A stretch of DNA of 64,000 bases, taken from Hypericum androsaemum (taxonomy: Eukaryota; Streptophyta; Magnoliopsida; Malpighiales; Hypericaceae). The stretch covers positions 10,842,707 to 10,906,706 of the forward strand of contig OZ023182.1 of NCBI GenBank assembly GCA_963995505.1, written 5' to 3'. Below the pieces are notes generated by a model. It was not told the origin of the DNA and searched no databases. It was given only the letters and a program-made list of their open reading frames with translations. Below are positions 1-9,913 of this stretch, in pieces. Positions within the stretch are counted from its first letter, which is position 1. Each line of letters opens with the position of its first letter. The position numbers were made by a program, and so were the translations under genes.

Positions 1-204
1 ACAAGGGATGAGACAAGGAAGTCTGAGCGTGGAAGAATATTACAAACAAATGGAGATGGCCATGATAAGAGCTAATGTGGAGGAAGATAGATAAGCTACC
101 ATGGCAAGGTTCTTGAATGGACTCAATCCTGAGATCCATGACAAGGTAGAATTGCAACACTATGTGGAGTTGGAGGACATGGTGCATATGGCCACGAAAA
201 TTGA
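1..204 (+). pseudogene. Family A gag fragment (A0)
   Basis: This is an internal piece of the family A Gag capsid region. It contains the motifs [19 protein letters not shown] and [20 protein letters not shown], which match residues of about 205-270 in the complete A4 polyprotein. An in-frame TAA at 92-94 replaces a Glu codon found in the other copies, so the copy is dead. It enters from outside the window and stops at 204, where the LTR of B1 begins. The rest of this gag is not found on the far side of B1, where satellite DNA lies instead. Confidence 0.9.
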
Positions 205-709
205 TGACGTAGCACAACGGAAAGAGTTGACAATACGCGAAAGAGTTGACAACACGCTAACTCGGACGGGAAACAAACACGAAAGTGGCCTTAAGCTCGA
301 TCCTTCCGAATCAAACAAAGGTGTGTTTTCCGAAGGAAACAGCCAATAAGAGGGCCAATCTTTCAATACACTTGCAAACCGTGCAAACGGGAAAGCACAA
401 CTAGCTTTGTTGGATTCAAAATTCTGTTTGTTTATTTCCTTCCAAGCGGGTACAAATAGGGGCGTGATTTCAGGCGGCATTAAGGCAATACTAACCACGC
501 ACCTCCTCACCTATCAGCCAGCCGTTCCATCAACTGTAACCGCCTAGTAATGGCATTAACTTGCCTTATTACATACGCATTACCACGCACATTAAACACA
601 TATATAATTCGGGACAGTTTGTCATAATAACGAGCATTAACGAGCATGCACACCATGCAAGAGAGAAAGAGTAGGCCGAATGGACGAGAAACATGGACGT
701 CCTACGTCA
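205..709 (-). repeat. 3' LTR of B1
   Basis: A 505-bp LTR. On the minus strand it starts TGACGTAGGACG and ends GTGCTACGTCA. It matches the 5' LTR at 8601-9913, with differences such as T/C near position 234 and A/G near 275. It contains a 19-bp tandem duplication (AAAGAGTTGACAA... unit) near 219-256. B2 carries this unit only once. Confidence 0.95.
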
Positions 710-720
710 TCCTCCCCTCC
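710..720 (-). promoter_or_regulatory. Polypurine tract of B1
   Basis: On the minus strand GGAGGGGAGGA lies directly before the 3' LTR. This is the expected plus-strand DNA primer site for reverse transcription. C1, C2 and E1 have equivalent tracts at the same position. Confidence 0.85.
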
Positions 721-731
721 TAAAGAGCATG

Positions 732-2270
732 CTAGTCCCACGCAGCCAACCTGGAGGGCATGGGAGGCGGATCATAGTACGGAGTTAAATCCGCAACGTT
801 GAACGTCTTCGACACTCCCAAGTCTTCAGGTAGATCAATCACATAGGCGTTGTCATGGACTCGCCTCAACACCTTGTAAGGGCCAAACTTTCGGGCTTGC
901 AACTTGCCTCCTAAGTGCGCGGGCATGCGTTCCTTGCGAAAATGCACCATAACCTTTTCTCCTGGCAAGAACAATTGTGCACGCCTGTGTTCATCCACTC
1001 GCGCCTTCTCCTTGGAGTACGTTGCTTCCAGCCTCTTCTTGACCGCGTCAAGCACACTTTGGACATGTTCTGCATAGGTCACAGCAGCGGGGTTGGCACG
1101 AAGAGGCCTTGGCACCACGGACACATCAACCACATGATTAGGCACCTTCGTGTAAACCAATGAGAATGGAGACTGGCCAGTAGATCTATGGACAGCCCCA
1201 TTGTAAGCGAATTCAGCAATAGGAAGTGCAATATCCCACTGCCTTTGCCGTTCATGACATAAACTCCGCAAGAGGTTGCCAAGTGTGCGGTTTGTAGCTT
1301 CGGTCTGGCCATCGGTCTGAGGGTGCGCGGTTGTGCTGAATTGGAGGGTTGCATCGAACATCCTCCACAAGGTACTCCAAAAACTAGCAAGGAACTTTGT
1401 GTCACGATCTGAGACAATGGTCTTTGGAACACCATGCAAGCGCACCACTTCCCGAAAGAAATGTCTTGCCACCGCGGATGCATCATTGGTTTTCTTGCAA
1501 GGCACGAAGTGCGCCATCTTTGACAACCTGTCCACAATGACAAAAATAGAATCCGCTCCTCTTGGAGTGCGGGGTAAGCCAAGAACAAAATCCATACTGA
1601 GGTCTTCCCAAATTGCACTCGGAATTGGTAAAGGAGAGTACAAGCCCGTGTTGTTTACTGTTCCCTTCGTCTCTTGACAAACACGACAATGCTTGGCATG
1701 CTTTGCAACCTCTCTTGCCATCCGCGGCCAGTAAAACCTTTCTTGCAACGATGACAAGGTTTTGTCTCTTCCCATGTGCGCGGACAATCCACCACCATGT
1801 ACTTCCCAAATCAACTGATCTCGCAATGAAGTCTTCGGAACACACAACTGATTCCCTTTCATCAAGAACCCATCTTGCAAATAGTAGTCATCCACCCCCT
1901 TTTCATTTGCACATTTTAACCAAATGGTGCCAAAGTCCTCGTCATTTTCATATAACTCAGGCAAACAATCAAATGAGGTGATGGTTCCACGTAGTTCAGT
2001 GAGCAATGCAATCCTTCTACTCAATGCGTCAGCTACTACATTTTGATTTCCACTCTTATGAGAAATACGAAAGGGAAATTTCTGAAGATAAGTACACCAA
2101 CGTGCATGCATGGGATTGCTTAACTTTGATTGATCATGCAAGAATTTCAGTGCTCTATGATCAGTAAAGAGGACGAATTCCTTACCAATCAGGTAGTGTT
2201 CCCACGTCTTGAGTGCTCGGAAGACCGCGTAGAACTCTTTCTCATACGTGGTCCACTTCAATCTGGCTTC
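732..2270 (-). pseudogene. B1 pol, RNase H C-terminal part plus integrase
   Basis: This is the 3' half of B1 pol, read right to left. It starts within RNase H ([20 protein letters not shown]) and continues through the integrase zinc finger (H-X6-H, CRVCQ), the D,D-35-E core ([24 protein letters not shown]) and the C-terminal domain ending SRLAAWD. All catalytic motifs are visible and this part has no internal stop. It was separated from the RT half (5560-7148) by the A1 insertion. The apparent N-terminus encoded by 2271-2345 is A1 LTR sequence, not protein of this element. The frame ends just upstream of the PPT, so family B pol does not extend into its LTR, unlike family A. Confidence 0.92.
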
Positions 2271-3075
2271 TGATATGAATCTCCGCGGAAAAGATTCACA
2301 ACTCGGACCGTTTGTTACTTTAGAATGGAACAGATCACAACTCACAAGAACTTACACGAACTAAGGCACGAATTTGTACCTCAACCCGCTGCAAGGGCTT
2401 CTGAACCTTGACCTAAGGTCGTATCACGCCACAAGCGGGGATGGAATATCCGCTTGATAAGTGAAGGATAAATTCTAGCCAAGACGACTCACCAGCCTAA
2501 GCAAGAACAAACGAGTATCAAACTCTCAACTAGCCAATGCTAAGTATTTCCGAATTGTGTGTGTCCGTTTTATTGCTAGGAGTCCTCTTTATATAGGCTC
2601 CCAAAGTACCAAAATATTCCTAAACAAGCTAACTCCTTAAAAGGAATTCAAAGGCTGGCCAAAACTCTCTTTCCTATTCTAAGGAGATTCTGGCCGAACT
2701 TATGCAACTAAACAAGGAATAATATAAGCAAATAATATCTAATAGAATAGCTACTAGTTGCACGTCCAAAACAATTAGATGCATGGCCTAAATAGGCTGA
2801 TTCTTCTTGATTCTCCATGTGCGCATGCATCTAGAAGCTTTCGTGCATGTCAAGCTTCCCATTCAGCCTCCAAAACGTGCATGGGCCTCCCTTGGGTTTC
2901 TTGGACGTCCTTGGTCCTCCACGAACTTGCTTGAGCCCAAACTTCATGCATTAGTCCATTGAAATCAGATTGCAACTTCCTAGCTCTTGCTCTTGTCATT
3001 GGCCCAATTGGAACTTGAACTTGCTTCGAGTCTACAAGCTTGATAGTTGGTGCATCCGTAGGCTTGCTCACATCA
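2271..3075 (-). repeat. 3' LTR of A1 (type I)
   Basis: An 805-bp family A LTR of type I. It contains the minus-strand TATA motif TATATAA, the coding tail of the polyprotein (stop at 2850) and terminal TG..CA. A purine tract (minus-strand GAGGAGGGGAC, about 3076-3087) precedes it. Confidence 0.93.
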
Positions 3076-4790
3076 GTCCCCTCCTCTTGAAAAGGATTTG
3101 TCCTCAAATCATCACCTACATCAAACGGACTCAAGTCAGCCACATTAAACGAAGCACTTACACTATACTCACCCGGAAGGTCTAGCTTGTAGGCATTATC
3201 ATTAATGCGTTCTAGCACTTGGAATGGACCATCTCCCCGTGGTAGCAACTTTGAACGTCTTTGGACAGGAAAACGCTCCTTCCTCATATGTAGCCAAACC
3301 CAATCGCCCAGCTCAAAGACAACCTTGTGCCTTCCTTTGTTTGCTTGCCTTGCATAGTGCTCCGTGCGCTTCTCGATGTTCATTCTAGCTTTCTCATGTA
3401 ACTGCTTGACAAATTCAGCTTTCTTCTTTCCATCTAAGTTAACATGCTCACTCGAAGGTAGAGGTGATAAATCCAATGGAGTCAAAGGATTAAATCCATA
3501 AACAAGCTCAAATGGTGAGAATTGAGTAGCAGAATGGACAGAACGATTATAAGCAAACTCAACATGAGGCAAACATTCTTCCCAAGTCTTAATGTTATGC
3601 TTAATGAGTGCTCTCAAAAGTGTAGACAAAGTCCTATTTACTACTTCAGTTTGACCATCAGTTTGAGGATGACAAGTAGTAGAAAACAACAACTTAGTAC
3701 CTAACTTGCACCACAAGGTTTTCCAAAAGTAACTTAGGAACTTAGCATCTCTATCAGAGATAATTGTCCTAGGCATGCCATGTAACCTAACAACCTCTCT
3801 AAAGAACAAATCAGCAATGTTTGAAGCATCATCAGTCTTATGACATGGAATGAAATGTGCCATCTTAGAAAACCTATCCACTACCACAAAAATTGAATCT
3901 CTTCCACGCTTAGTCCTAGGTAGGCCTAACACAAAATCCATAGAGATATCAATCCAGGGCTCACTAGGTATAGGTAGTGGGGTGTACAAACCATGGGGTT
4001 TTACCTTTGACTTGGCTTGCTTGCAAGTGATGCAACGACCACAAACTCTCTCAACGTCTCTCTTCATGTGTGGCCAAAAGAAATGATCTTGTAGCATTGC
4101 CAAGGTCTTTGCAATTCCAAAATGCCCCATTAAGCCACCTCCATGTGCCTCCTGAATTAGTAATTCTCGCATCGAACAATTAGGCACACAAAGTTTGTTT
4201 TCACGAAATAGGTAACCTTCATTACGAAAGAACTTACCAAATGCACTTCTTTCAGTTGATCTAAACAACTCGCCAAAATCAACATCATCAACATACATCT
4301 CCTTAATGTGTTCAAAGCCAAGTAGTTTAGCATCAAGAGTTGAGATCAAGGCGTACCTTCGTGATAGTGCATCAGCCACTACATTTTCCTTACCTTGCTT
4401 GTAGCGAATGACATAAGGAAATGTCTCAATGAATTCCACCCATCGTGCATGCCTCTTGTTCAGCTTGTGTTACCCCTTTAAGTGCTTGAGTGACTCATGA
4501 TCAGTGTGAATCACGAACTCCTTGGGCCACAAATAATGCTGCCATGTCTCCAATGCTCGAACTAGTGCGTACAACTCCTTGTCATAGGTCGGGTAATTCA
4601 AGGTTGCACCACTTAGTTTCTCACTAAAGTATGCAATAGGTCTTCCTTCTTGCATAAGGACAGCTCCAATTCCTACACCAGAAGCATCACACTCTATTTC
4701 AAAAGTCTTAGAGAAATTAGGTAAAGCTAACAAGGGTGCATTAGTCAACTTCCCTTTCAGTAGTTGGAAAGCCTTCTCTTGAGCTTCCCT
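2850..4790 (-). pseudogene. A1 pol remnant: RNase H and integrase with one nonsense codon
   Basis: The reading frame starts in RNase H ([23 protein letters not shown]) and runs through the zinc-binding domain ([12 protein letters not shown]), the integrase core ([24 protein letters not shown]) and the C-terminal tail, which enters the 3' LTR. A TAA at 4470-4472 (minus strand) replaces the Gln of [10 protein letters not shown], splitting it into a 123-codon and a 529-codon frame. The change equals C to T on the coding strand. Everything upstream of RNase H is deleted, so no functional product is expected. Confidence 0.92.
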
Positions 4791-5559
4791 TTCACAACTC
4801 GGACCGTTTGTTACTTTAGAATGGAACAGATCACAACTCACAAGAACTTACACGAACTAAGGCACGAATTTGTACCTCAACCCGCTGCAAGGGCTTCTGA
4901 ACCTTGACCTAAGGTCGTATCACGCCACAAGCGGGGATGGAATATCCGCTTGATAAGTGAAGGATAAATTCTAGCCAAGACGACTCACCAGCCTAAGCAA
5001 GAACAAACGAGTATCAAACTCTCAACTAGCCAATGCTAAGTATTTCCGAATTGTGTGTGTCCGTTTTATTGCTAGGAGTCCTCTTTATATAGGCTCCCAA
5101 AGTACCAAAATATTCCTAAACAAGCTAACTCCTTAAAAGGAATTCAAAGGCTGGCCAAAACTCTAAGGAGATTCTGGCCGAACTTATGCAACTAAACAAG
5201 GAATAATATAAGCAAATAATATCTAATAGAATAGCTACTAGTTGCACGTCCAAAACAATTAGATGCATGGCCTAAATAGGCTGATTCTTCTTGATTCTCC
5301 ATGTGCGCATACATCTAGAAGCTTTCGTGCATGTCAAGCTTCCCATTCAGCCTCCAAAACGTGCATGGGCCTCCCTTGGGTTTCTTGGACGTCCTTGGTC
5401 CTCCACGAACTTGCTTGAGCCCAAACTTCATGCATTAGTCCATTGAAATCAGATTGCAACTTCCTAGCTCTTGCTCTTGTCATTGGCCCAATTGGAACTT
5501 GAACTTGCTTCGAGTCTACAAGCTTGATAGTTGGTGCATCCGTAGGCTTGCTCACATCA
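4791..5559 (-). repeat. 5' LTR of A1, truncated
   Basis: This LTR lacks the U5-terminal 20 or so bases (the GAATCTCCGCGG end) because of the internal deletion. It also lacks a 12-bp segment (CTTTCCTATTCT) that is present in the 3' LTR. The other end, CACATCA, is intact and abuts the GCTTC duplication. Confidence 0.9.
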
Positions 5560-7148
5560 GCTTCACTCAGCTTTTCACTGAAAAAAGCTACGGGCTTCTT
5601 TTCTTGTGAAAGCACGGCTCCAATTCCAAGTCCGGATGCATCCACCTCTACTTCGAACAATTTGGCGAAATCAGGGAGGGCTAGTACGGGTGCACTACTC
5701 AGCTTGTCTTTAAGAACTTGGAAAGCTTGCTCGGCTTCGGTGTTCCACACGAAAGGGGTTTGTTTCTTGAGCAAGGAAGTCAAAGGAGCTGCAAGCAAGC
5801 TGAAATCCCGAATAAATCTTCTATAGAAGCTTGCCAAACCAAGGAAGCTCCTCGTTTGACTCACATTCTGAGGGGCAGGCCAGGATCTAATAGCATCAAT
5901 CTTGGCTTGATCCACGTGAATTCCCTCCTTTCCAACCACAAACCCTAAGAACAGTAGCTTGTCTTTCCAGAAGCTACATTTCTTCAGGTTAACAAAGAGT
6001 TGATTGTCTCTCAGAGCCGTGAACACCTCCTTCAAATGCTTAAGATGGTCATCCTCGGATTGGCTGTAAACCAGGATGTCATCAAAATACACCACCACTG
6101 ACTTGTCAAGGAAGGGTTTAAAGACTTGATGCATAAGACGCATGAAGGAACTGGGCGCGTTTGTCAATCCGAATGGCATTACAAGCCACTCATAGAGTCC
6201 ATCACGTGTCTTGAAGGCGGTCTTCCATTCATCTCCGGGACGAATTCTGATTTGATGGTATCCACTTCTTAAATCAATCTTGGAGAAAACGGATGCACCA
6301 CTTAAGTTGTCCAGCATGTCATCCAGGCGCGGGATTGGAAAACGATATCCAATTGTGATCTTGTTGATGGCGCGACTATCTACGCACATTCGCCACGTAC
6401 CATCTTTCTTTGGCACAAGCAATGCACGCACTCCACAAGGACTCAAACTTTCTTGCACTTGTCCTTTGTCAAGAAGCTCTTGAATTTGTTCCCTCAAGAT
6501 CTGGTTCTCCTTCGGACTCATTCTATAATGAGGAAGGTTCGGAAGTGTTGCACCAGGGATGAGATCAATCCGATGTTGGATATCTCGCAAGGGAGGCACC
6601 CCTTTTTGCAACTCCTCATCGATCAGCTCAGGGAATTCGTTAAATAATTTTAAGACCACATCCGGAATCAGCTCGCTGCCTTTCTCTCCTGGTTCTTGTG
6701 AACTTGTCATCACGAGCATATGGAGGAAACCCGCCTCTTGGAAATAACTCGTGAGAACACGAGAGGAGGTCACCATCGAAACAAGTTGCTTGGCACTCTT
6801 CACGTACTTTGGCTTCTTCGGCAATAACGTGAACTTCTCGCCTCCTTTCTTTAACTCGTACGTGTTCTCCTCTCCGCGGTGCACAACTTTGTTGTCAAAT
6901 TCCCATGGTCGTCCAAGAAGGATGTTGCACGCATCCATTTCAAGAACATCACATTCGACTAAGTCCGAATACTTGCCAATGTTGATAGGAATGGTGCACC
7001 TTGAGTTAACCTTGATTCCACCCCCGGATCTAACCCATCCAATGGAGTAGGGAGTGGGGTGAGGCGTGGTTTTCAAACCAAGCTTCTCCACTGTCTTGCT
7101 ACTCACAAAGTTCTCCTGGCTGCCTCCATCAATTATTACTTCGCACAC
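5560..7148 (-). pseudogene. B1 pol, protease-RT half, fused to an A1 LTR tail
   Basis: The frame covers the end of the aspartic protease ([16 protein letters not shown], where D-G-G stands for the usual D-S/T-G), the connector, and RT with [31 protein letters not shown] and the catalytic [11 protein letters not shown]. It then enters RNase H ([19 protein letters not shown]). At SEKLSEA it meets the A1 LTR and continues in frame into the A tail ([10 protein letters not shown]) to a stop at 5334. The upstream limit at 7148 is a one-base deletion: the A-run region at about 7149-7158 reads differently from C1 and B2, and gag and pol are now in different frames. Confidence 0.92.
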
Positions 7149-7221
7149 AACTTTTCAGCATGACAACTCGTGCGAAACAAGTTATTGCGTTGGGAGTCAT
7201 CTCTCTTGGTTGCGGTCAGTG

Positions 7222-8427
7222 CTACCTTCTGTATGACCCCGCAATACTCTTCTCCTTCAGAGGTCTCCTCCTCTTCATCACCTCGTCCACGGGTGCACAC
7301 AAATACGCCCCTTCCTCCTCCTCATCCGAATCTTCCTTCTCGCAAAGTTGTGTAAACTTGCGTTTAGGGCAGTCACTAGACTTGTGGCCCATTTCATTGC
7401 ATTTGAAACATCGGATTGATGAGGTTGTGGCGACCTCTTTTCCCTTTCTTTGTGAAGTCACAGGGGCAGGCTTGCTTGGAGAGGGTTTAGACTCGGAAGC
7501 TTGGGGTGTGCTCCTTTCCACACCTCCCCTTGAATAGGTGGAAGCCTGACCAGATCCTGAAAAATGGATAGAGGGTGCTTTCTTTCTCTTCAAGGCAGCC
7601 CCTATTTTCCTCGCCTTTGCACAGGCATCGTTGAAGAACAAGAACGTATCAAACTCCATCCGACTCTTGATTTCATAATGAAGGCCCTCAACAAAACGGG
7701 CTATCATCTGGTCCTCATTCTCCTCCACGTCATTGCGAGACGCTAACCTTATAAATTCAGACGTATATTCGTCTATGGATCGGTTACCTTGAGTGCAAGT
7801 CAAGAATTGCGAATACAAGGTTTGCTGATAATCCACAGGAAGAAATCTCTCACGTAGGGCTTGCTCCATAGTCGGCCAATCACGAATTGGTCGATCTCCT
7901 CTCCTCCTACGAGACTCTTGTTCCTTCCTCCACCATACGGCAGCTCCTGACTCTAACTTGAAAGCCACGTAACTCACCTTCTGCTCCTCCGTGAGATCCA
8001 TGCAATCGAAGTATTTTTCCACCGAGTCCAACCAGTTGAGAAATCCCTCTACATCCACTTCTCCATAGAATTTTTCTATGTTCATCTTGAAAGGTCGATC
8101 CACTCTTCTTGCATAATCATGTCCACGATCTTCCCCTCTATAGACTTCCCTCCGTGCACCTCGGCCTCCCTCACCACGTCCTCCATCTACACGTCCGCGG
8201 CCTCTCATGCCACGTCCTCCCCTTCTCACATAGAGGGTAGCATCAGAATCTTCATCCTCCTCTTCCTCTCTTTGATCATTACGCACCTCAGCTGGAGGGG
8301 GTTGCCCTACGGGTGGCGGTTGCACGACAAGATTGTTGAGCTGAGTGAGGATGGCTTGGATCGATGCCTCAATGTTGGCAAACCTTTGATTCATGTCGGG
8401 TCTTGGAGCGTCATTAGGATCGGCCAT
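7222..8427 (-). pseudogene. B1 gag, frameshifted near its 3' end
   Basis: The start is the ATG at 8427 (MADPNDAPRPDMNQRF), chosen because C1 and B2 start identically. The protein has an arginine/glycine-rich segment (RRGGRGMRGRGRVDGGRG), a Ty3-type capsid (FYGEVDVEGFLNWLD; WWRKEQESRRRRGD; FTCTQ-like QFLTCTQGNRS) and a CCHC zinc knuckle, CFKCNEMGHKSSDC. A one-base deletion near 7283 (VDEGDEEEE in relatives) shifts the frame, and translation ends at 7222. A second one-base deletion follows near 7150. In C1 and B2 the same region is open from gag into protease. Confidence 0.93.
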
Positions 8428-8586
8428 AGTGCATCGGCTTTTAGTGGTGTTAGGTGGGTAAAATTGAGACTTGGATCAGGAGATCACAAAGTCTTGTGGA
8501 TCGGCTCGTAGATGGGGCTCTCTCAAACTCACTCGGTGATATTGTTCACTCTTGATCAATATGGAAATTGATCTGATCGTATTCAG

Positions 8587-8598
8587 GCTCTGATACCA
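8587..8598 (-). promoter_or_regulatory. Primer-binding site of B1
   Basis: On the minus strand TGGTATCAGAGC, complementary to the 3' end of plant initiator tRNA-Met, lies two bases (AG) after the 5' LTR end. It marks the start of minus-strand DNA synthesis. Confidence 0.93.
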
Positions 8599-8600
8599 CT

Positions 8601-9913
8601 TGACGTAGCACAACGGAAAGAGTTGACAACACGCGAAAGAGTTGACAACACGCTAACTCGGACGGGAAACGAACACGAAAGTGGCCTTAAGCTCGATCCT
8701 TCCGAATCAAACAAAGGTGTGTTTTCCGAAGGAAACAGCCAATAAGAGGGCCAATCTTTCAATACACTTGCAAACCGTGCAAACGGGAAAGCACAACTAG
8801 CTTTGTTGGATTCAAAATTCTGTTTGTTTATTTCCTTCCAAGCGGGTACAAATAGGGGCGTGATTTCAGGCGGCATTAAGGCAATACTAACCACGCACCT
8901 CCTCACCTATCAGCCAGCCGTTCCATCAACTGTAACCGCCTAGTAATGGCATTAACTTGCCTTATTACATACGCATTACCACGCACATTAAACACATATA
9001 TAATTCGGGACAGTTTGTCATAATAACGAGCATTAACGAGCATGCACACCATGCAAGAGAGAAAGAGTAGGCCGAATGGACGAGAAATGATATGAATCTC
9101 CGCGGAAAAGATTCACAACTCGGACCGTTTGTTACTTTAGAATGGGACAGATCACAACTCACAAGAACTTACACGAACTAAGGCACGAATTTGTACCTCA
9201 ACCCGCTGCAAGGGCTTCTGAACCTTGACCTAAGGTCGTATCACGCCACAAGCGGGGATGGAATATCCGCTTGATAAGTGAAGGATAAATTCTAGCCAAG
9301 ACGACTCACCAGCCTAAGCAAGAACAAACGAGTATCAAACTCTCAACTAGCCAATGCTAAGTATTTCCGAATTGTGTGTCCGTTTTATTGCTAGGAGTCC
9401 TCTTTATATAGGCTCCCAAAGTACCAAAATATTCCTAAACAAGCTAACTCCTTAAAAGGAATTCAAAGGCTGGCCAAAACTCTCTTTCCTATTCTAAGGA
9501 GATTCTGGCCGAACTTATGCAACTAAACAAGGAATAATATAAGCAAATAATATCTAATAGAATAGCTACTAGTTGCACGTCCAAAACAATTAGATGCATG
9601 GCCTAAATAGGCTGATTCTTCTTGATTCTCCATGTGCGCATGCATCTAGAAGCTTTCGTGCATGTCAAGCTTCCCATTCAGCCTCCAAAACGTGCATGGG
9701 CCTCCCTTGGGTTTCTTGGACGTCCTTGGTCCTCCACGAACTTGCTTGAGCCCAAACTTCATGCATTAGTCCATTGAAATCAGATTGCAACTTCCTAGCT
9801 CTTGCTCTTGTCATTGGCCCAATTGGAACTTGAACTTGCTTCGAGTCTACAAGCTTGATAGTTGGTGCATCCGTAGGCTTGCTCACATCAAGAAACATGG
9901 ACGTCCTACGTCA
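8601..9913 (-). repeat. 5' LTR of B1, split by solo LTR A2
   Basis: The B LTR occupies 8601-9087 and resumes at 9896-9913, with the AGAAA target duplication on each side of A2. The terminus CTACGTCA at 9913 directly abuts satellite DNA. It includes the same 19-bp tandem duplication as the 3' LTR. Confidence 0.93.
9088..9890 (-). mobile_element. Solo LTR A2 (family A, type I)
   Basis: A single 803-bp LTR with intact TG..CA ends and a perfect target duplication, AGAAA (9083-9087 and 9891-9895). No internal sequence is present. This is the classic product of unequal LTR-LTR recombination after insertion. It lies in the minus orientation inside the B1 5' LTR. The minus-strand frame 9665-9889 is the polyprotein tail carried by every A LTR. 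Confidence 0.95.

Larger units (their letters stand above)
2271..5559 (-). mobile_element. Family A element A1, internally deleted, inserted in B1 pol
   Basis: The element is bounded by LTR termini (TGATATG... and ...CACATCA) and flanked by a perfect 5-bp target-site duplication, GCTTC (2266-2270 and 5560-5564). From the 5' LTR it lost the U5 end, the PBS, gag, protease, RT and the start of RNase H. The junction at about 4788-4791 joins RNase H codons directly to a truncated LTR with a few filler bases. Only RNase H and integrase remain, with a nonsense codon. It lies in the same orientation as B1. Confidence 0.93.
205..9913 (-). mobile_element. Family B Ty3/gypsy element B1, nearly full length, with two nested A insertions
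   Basis: Read on the minus strand, the order is 5' LTR (8601-9913, split by A2), PBS, gag, protease, RT, (A1 insertion), RNase H, integrase, PPT and 3' LTR (205-709). This is the canonical Ty3/gypsy order. Two one-base deletions in the gag-protease region and the A1 insertion make it non-autonomous. I found two substitutions between the LTRs over about 500 bp, so insertion was fairly recent. The flanks (ATTGA at 200-204 and TCTTG at 9914-9918) do not match as a target-site duplication. One side is family A gag and the other is satellite, so this copy is probably a recombinant of two B insertions or lies at a rearrangement. Confidence 0.92.

Noticed and set aside
2271..2345. Peptide [17 protein letters not shown] at the start of several frames
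   Set aside because: It is the translation of the U5 end of family A LTRs from a GTG codon and appears wherever an A LTR precedes a broken frame. It is not a protein start.
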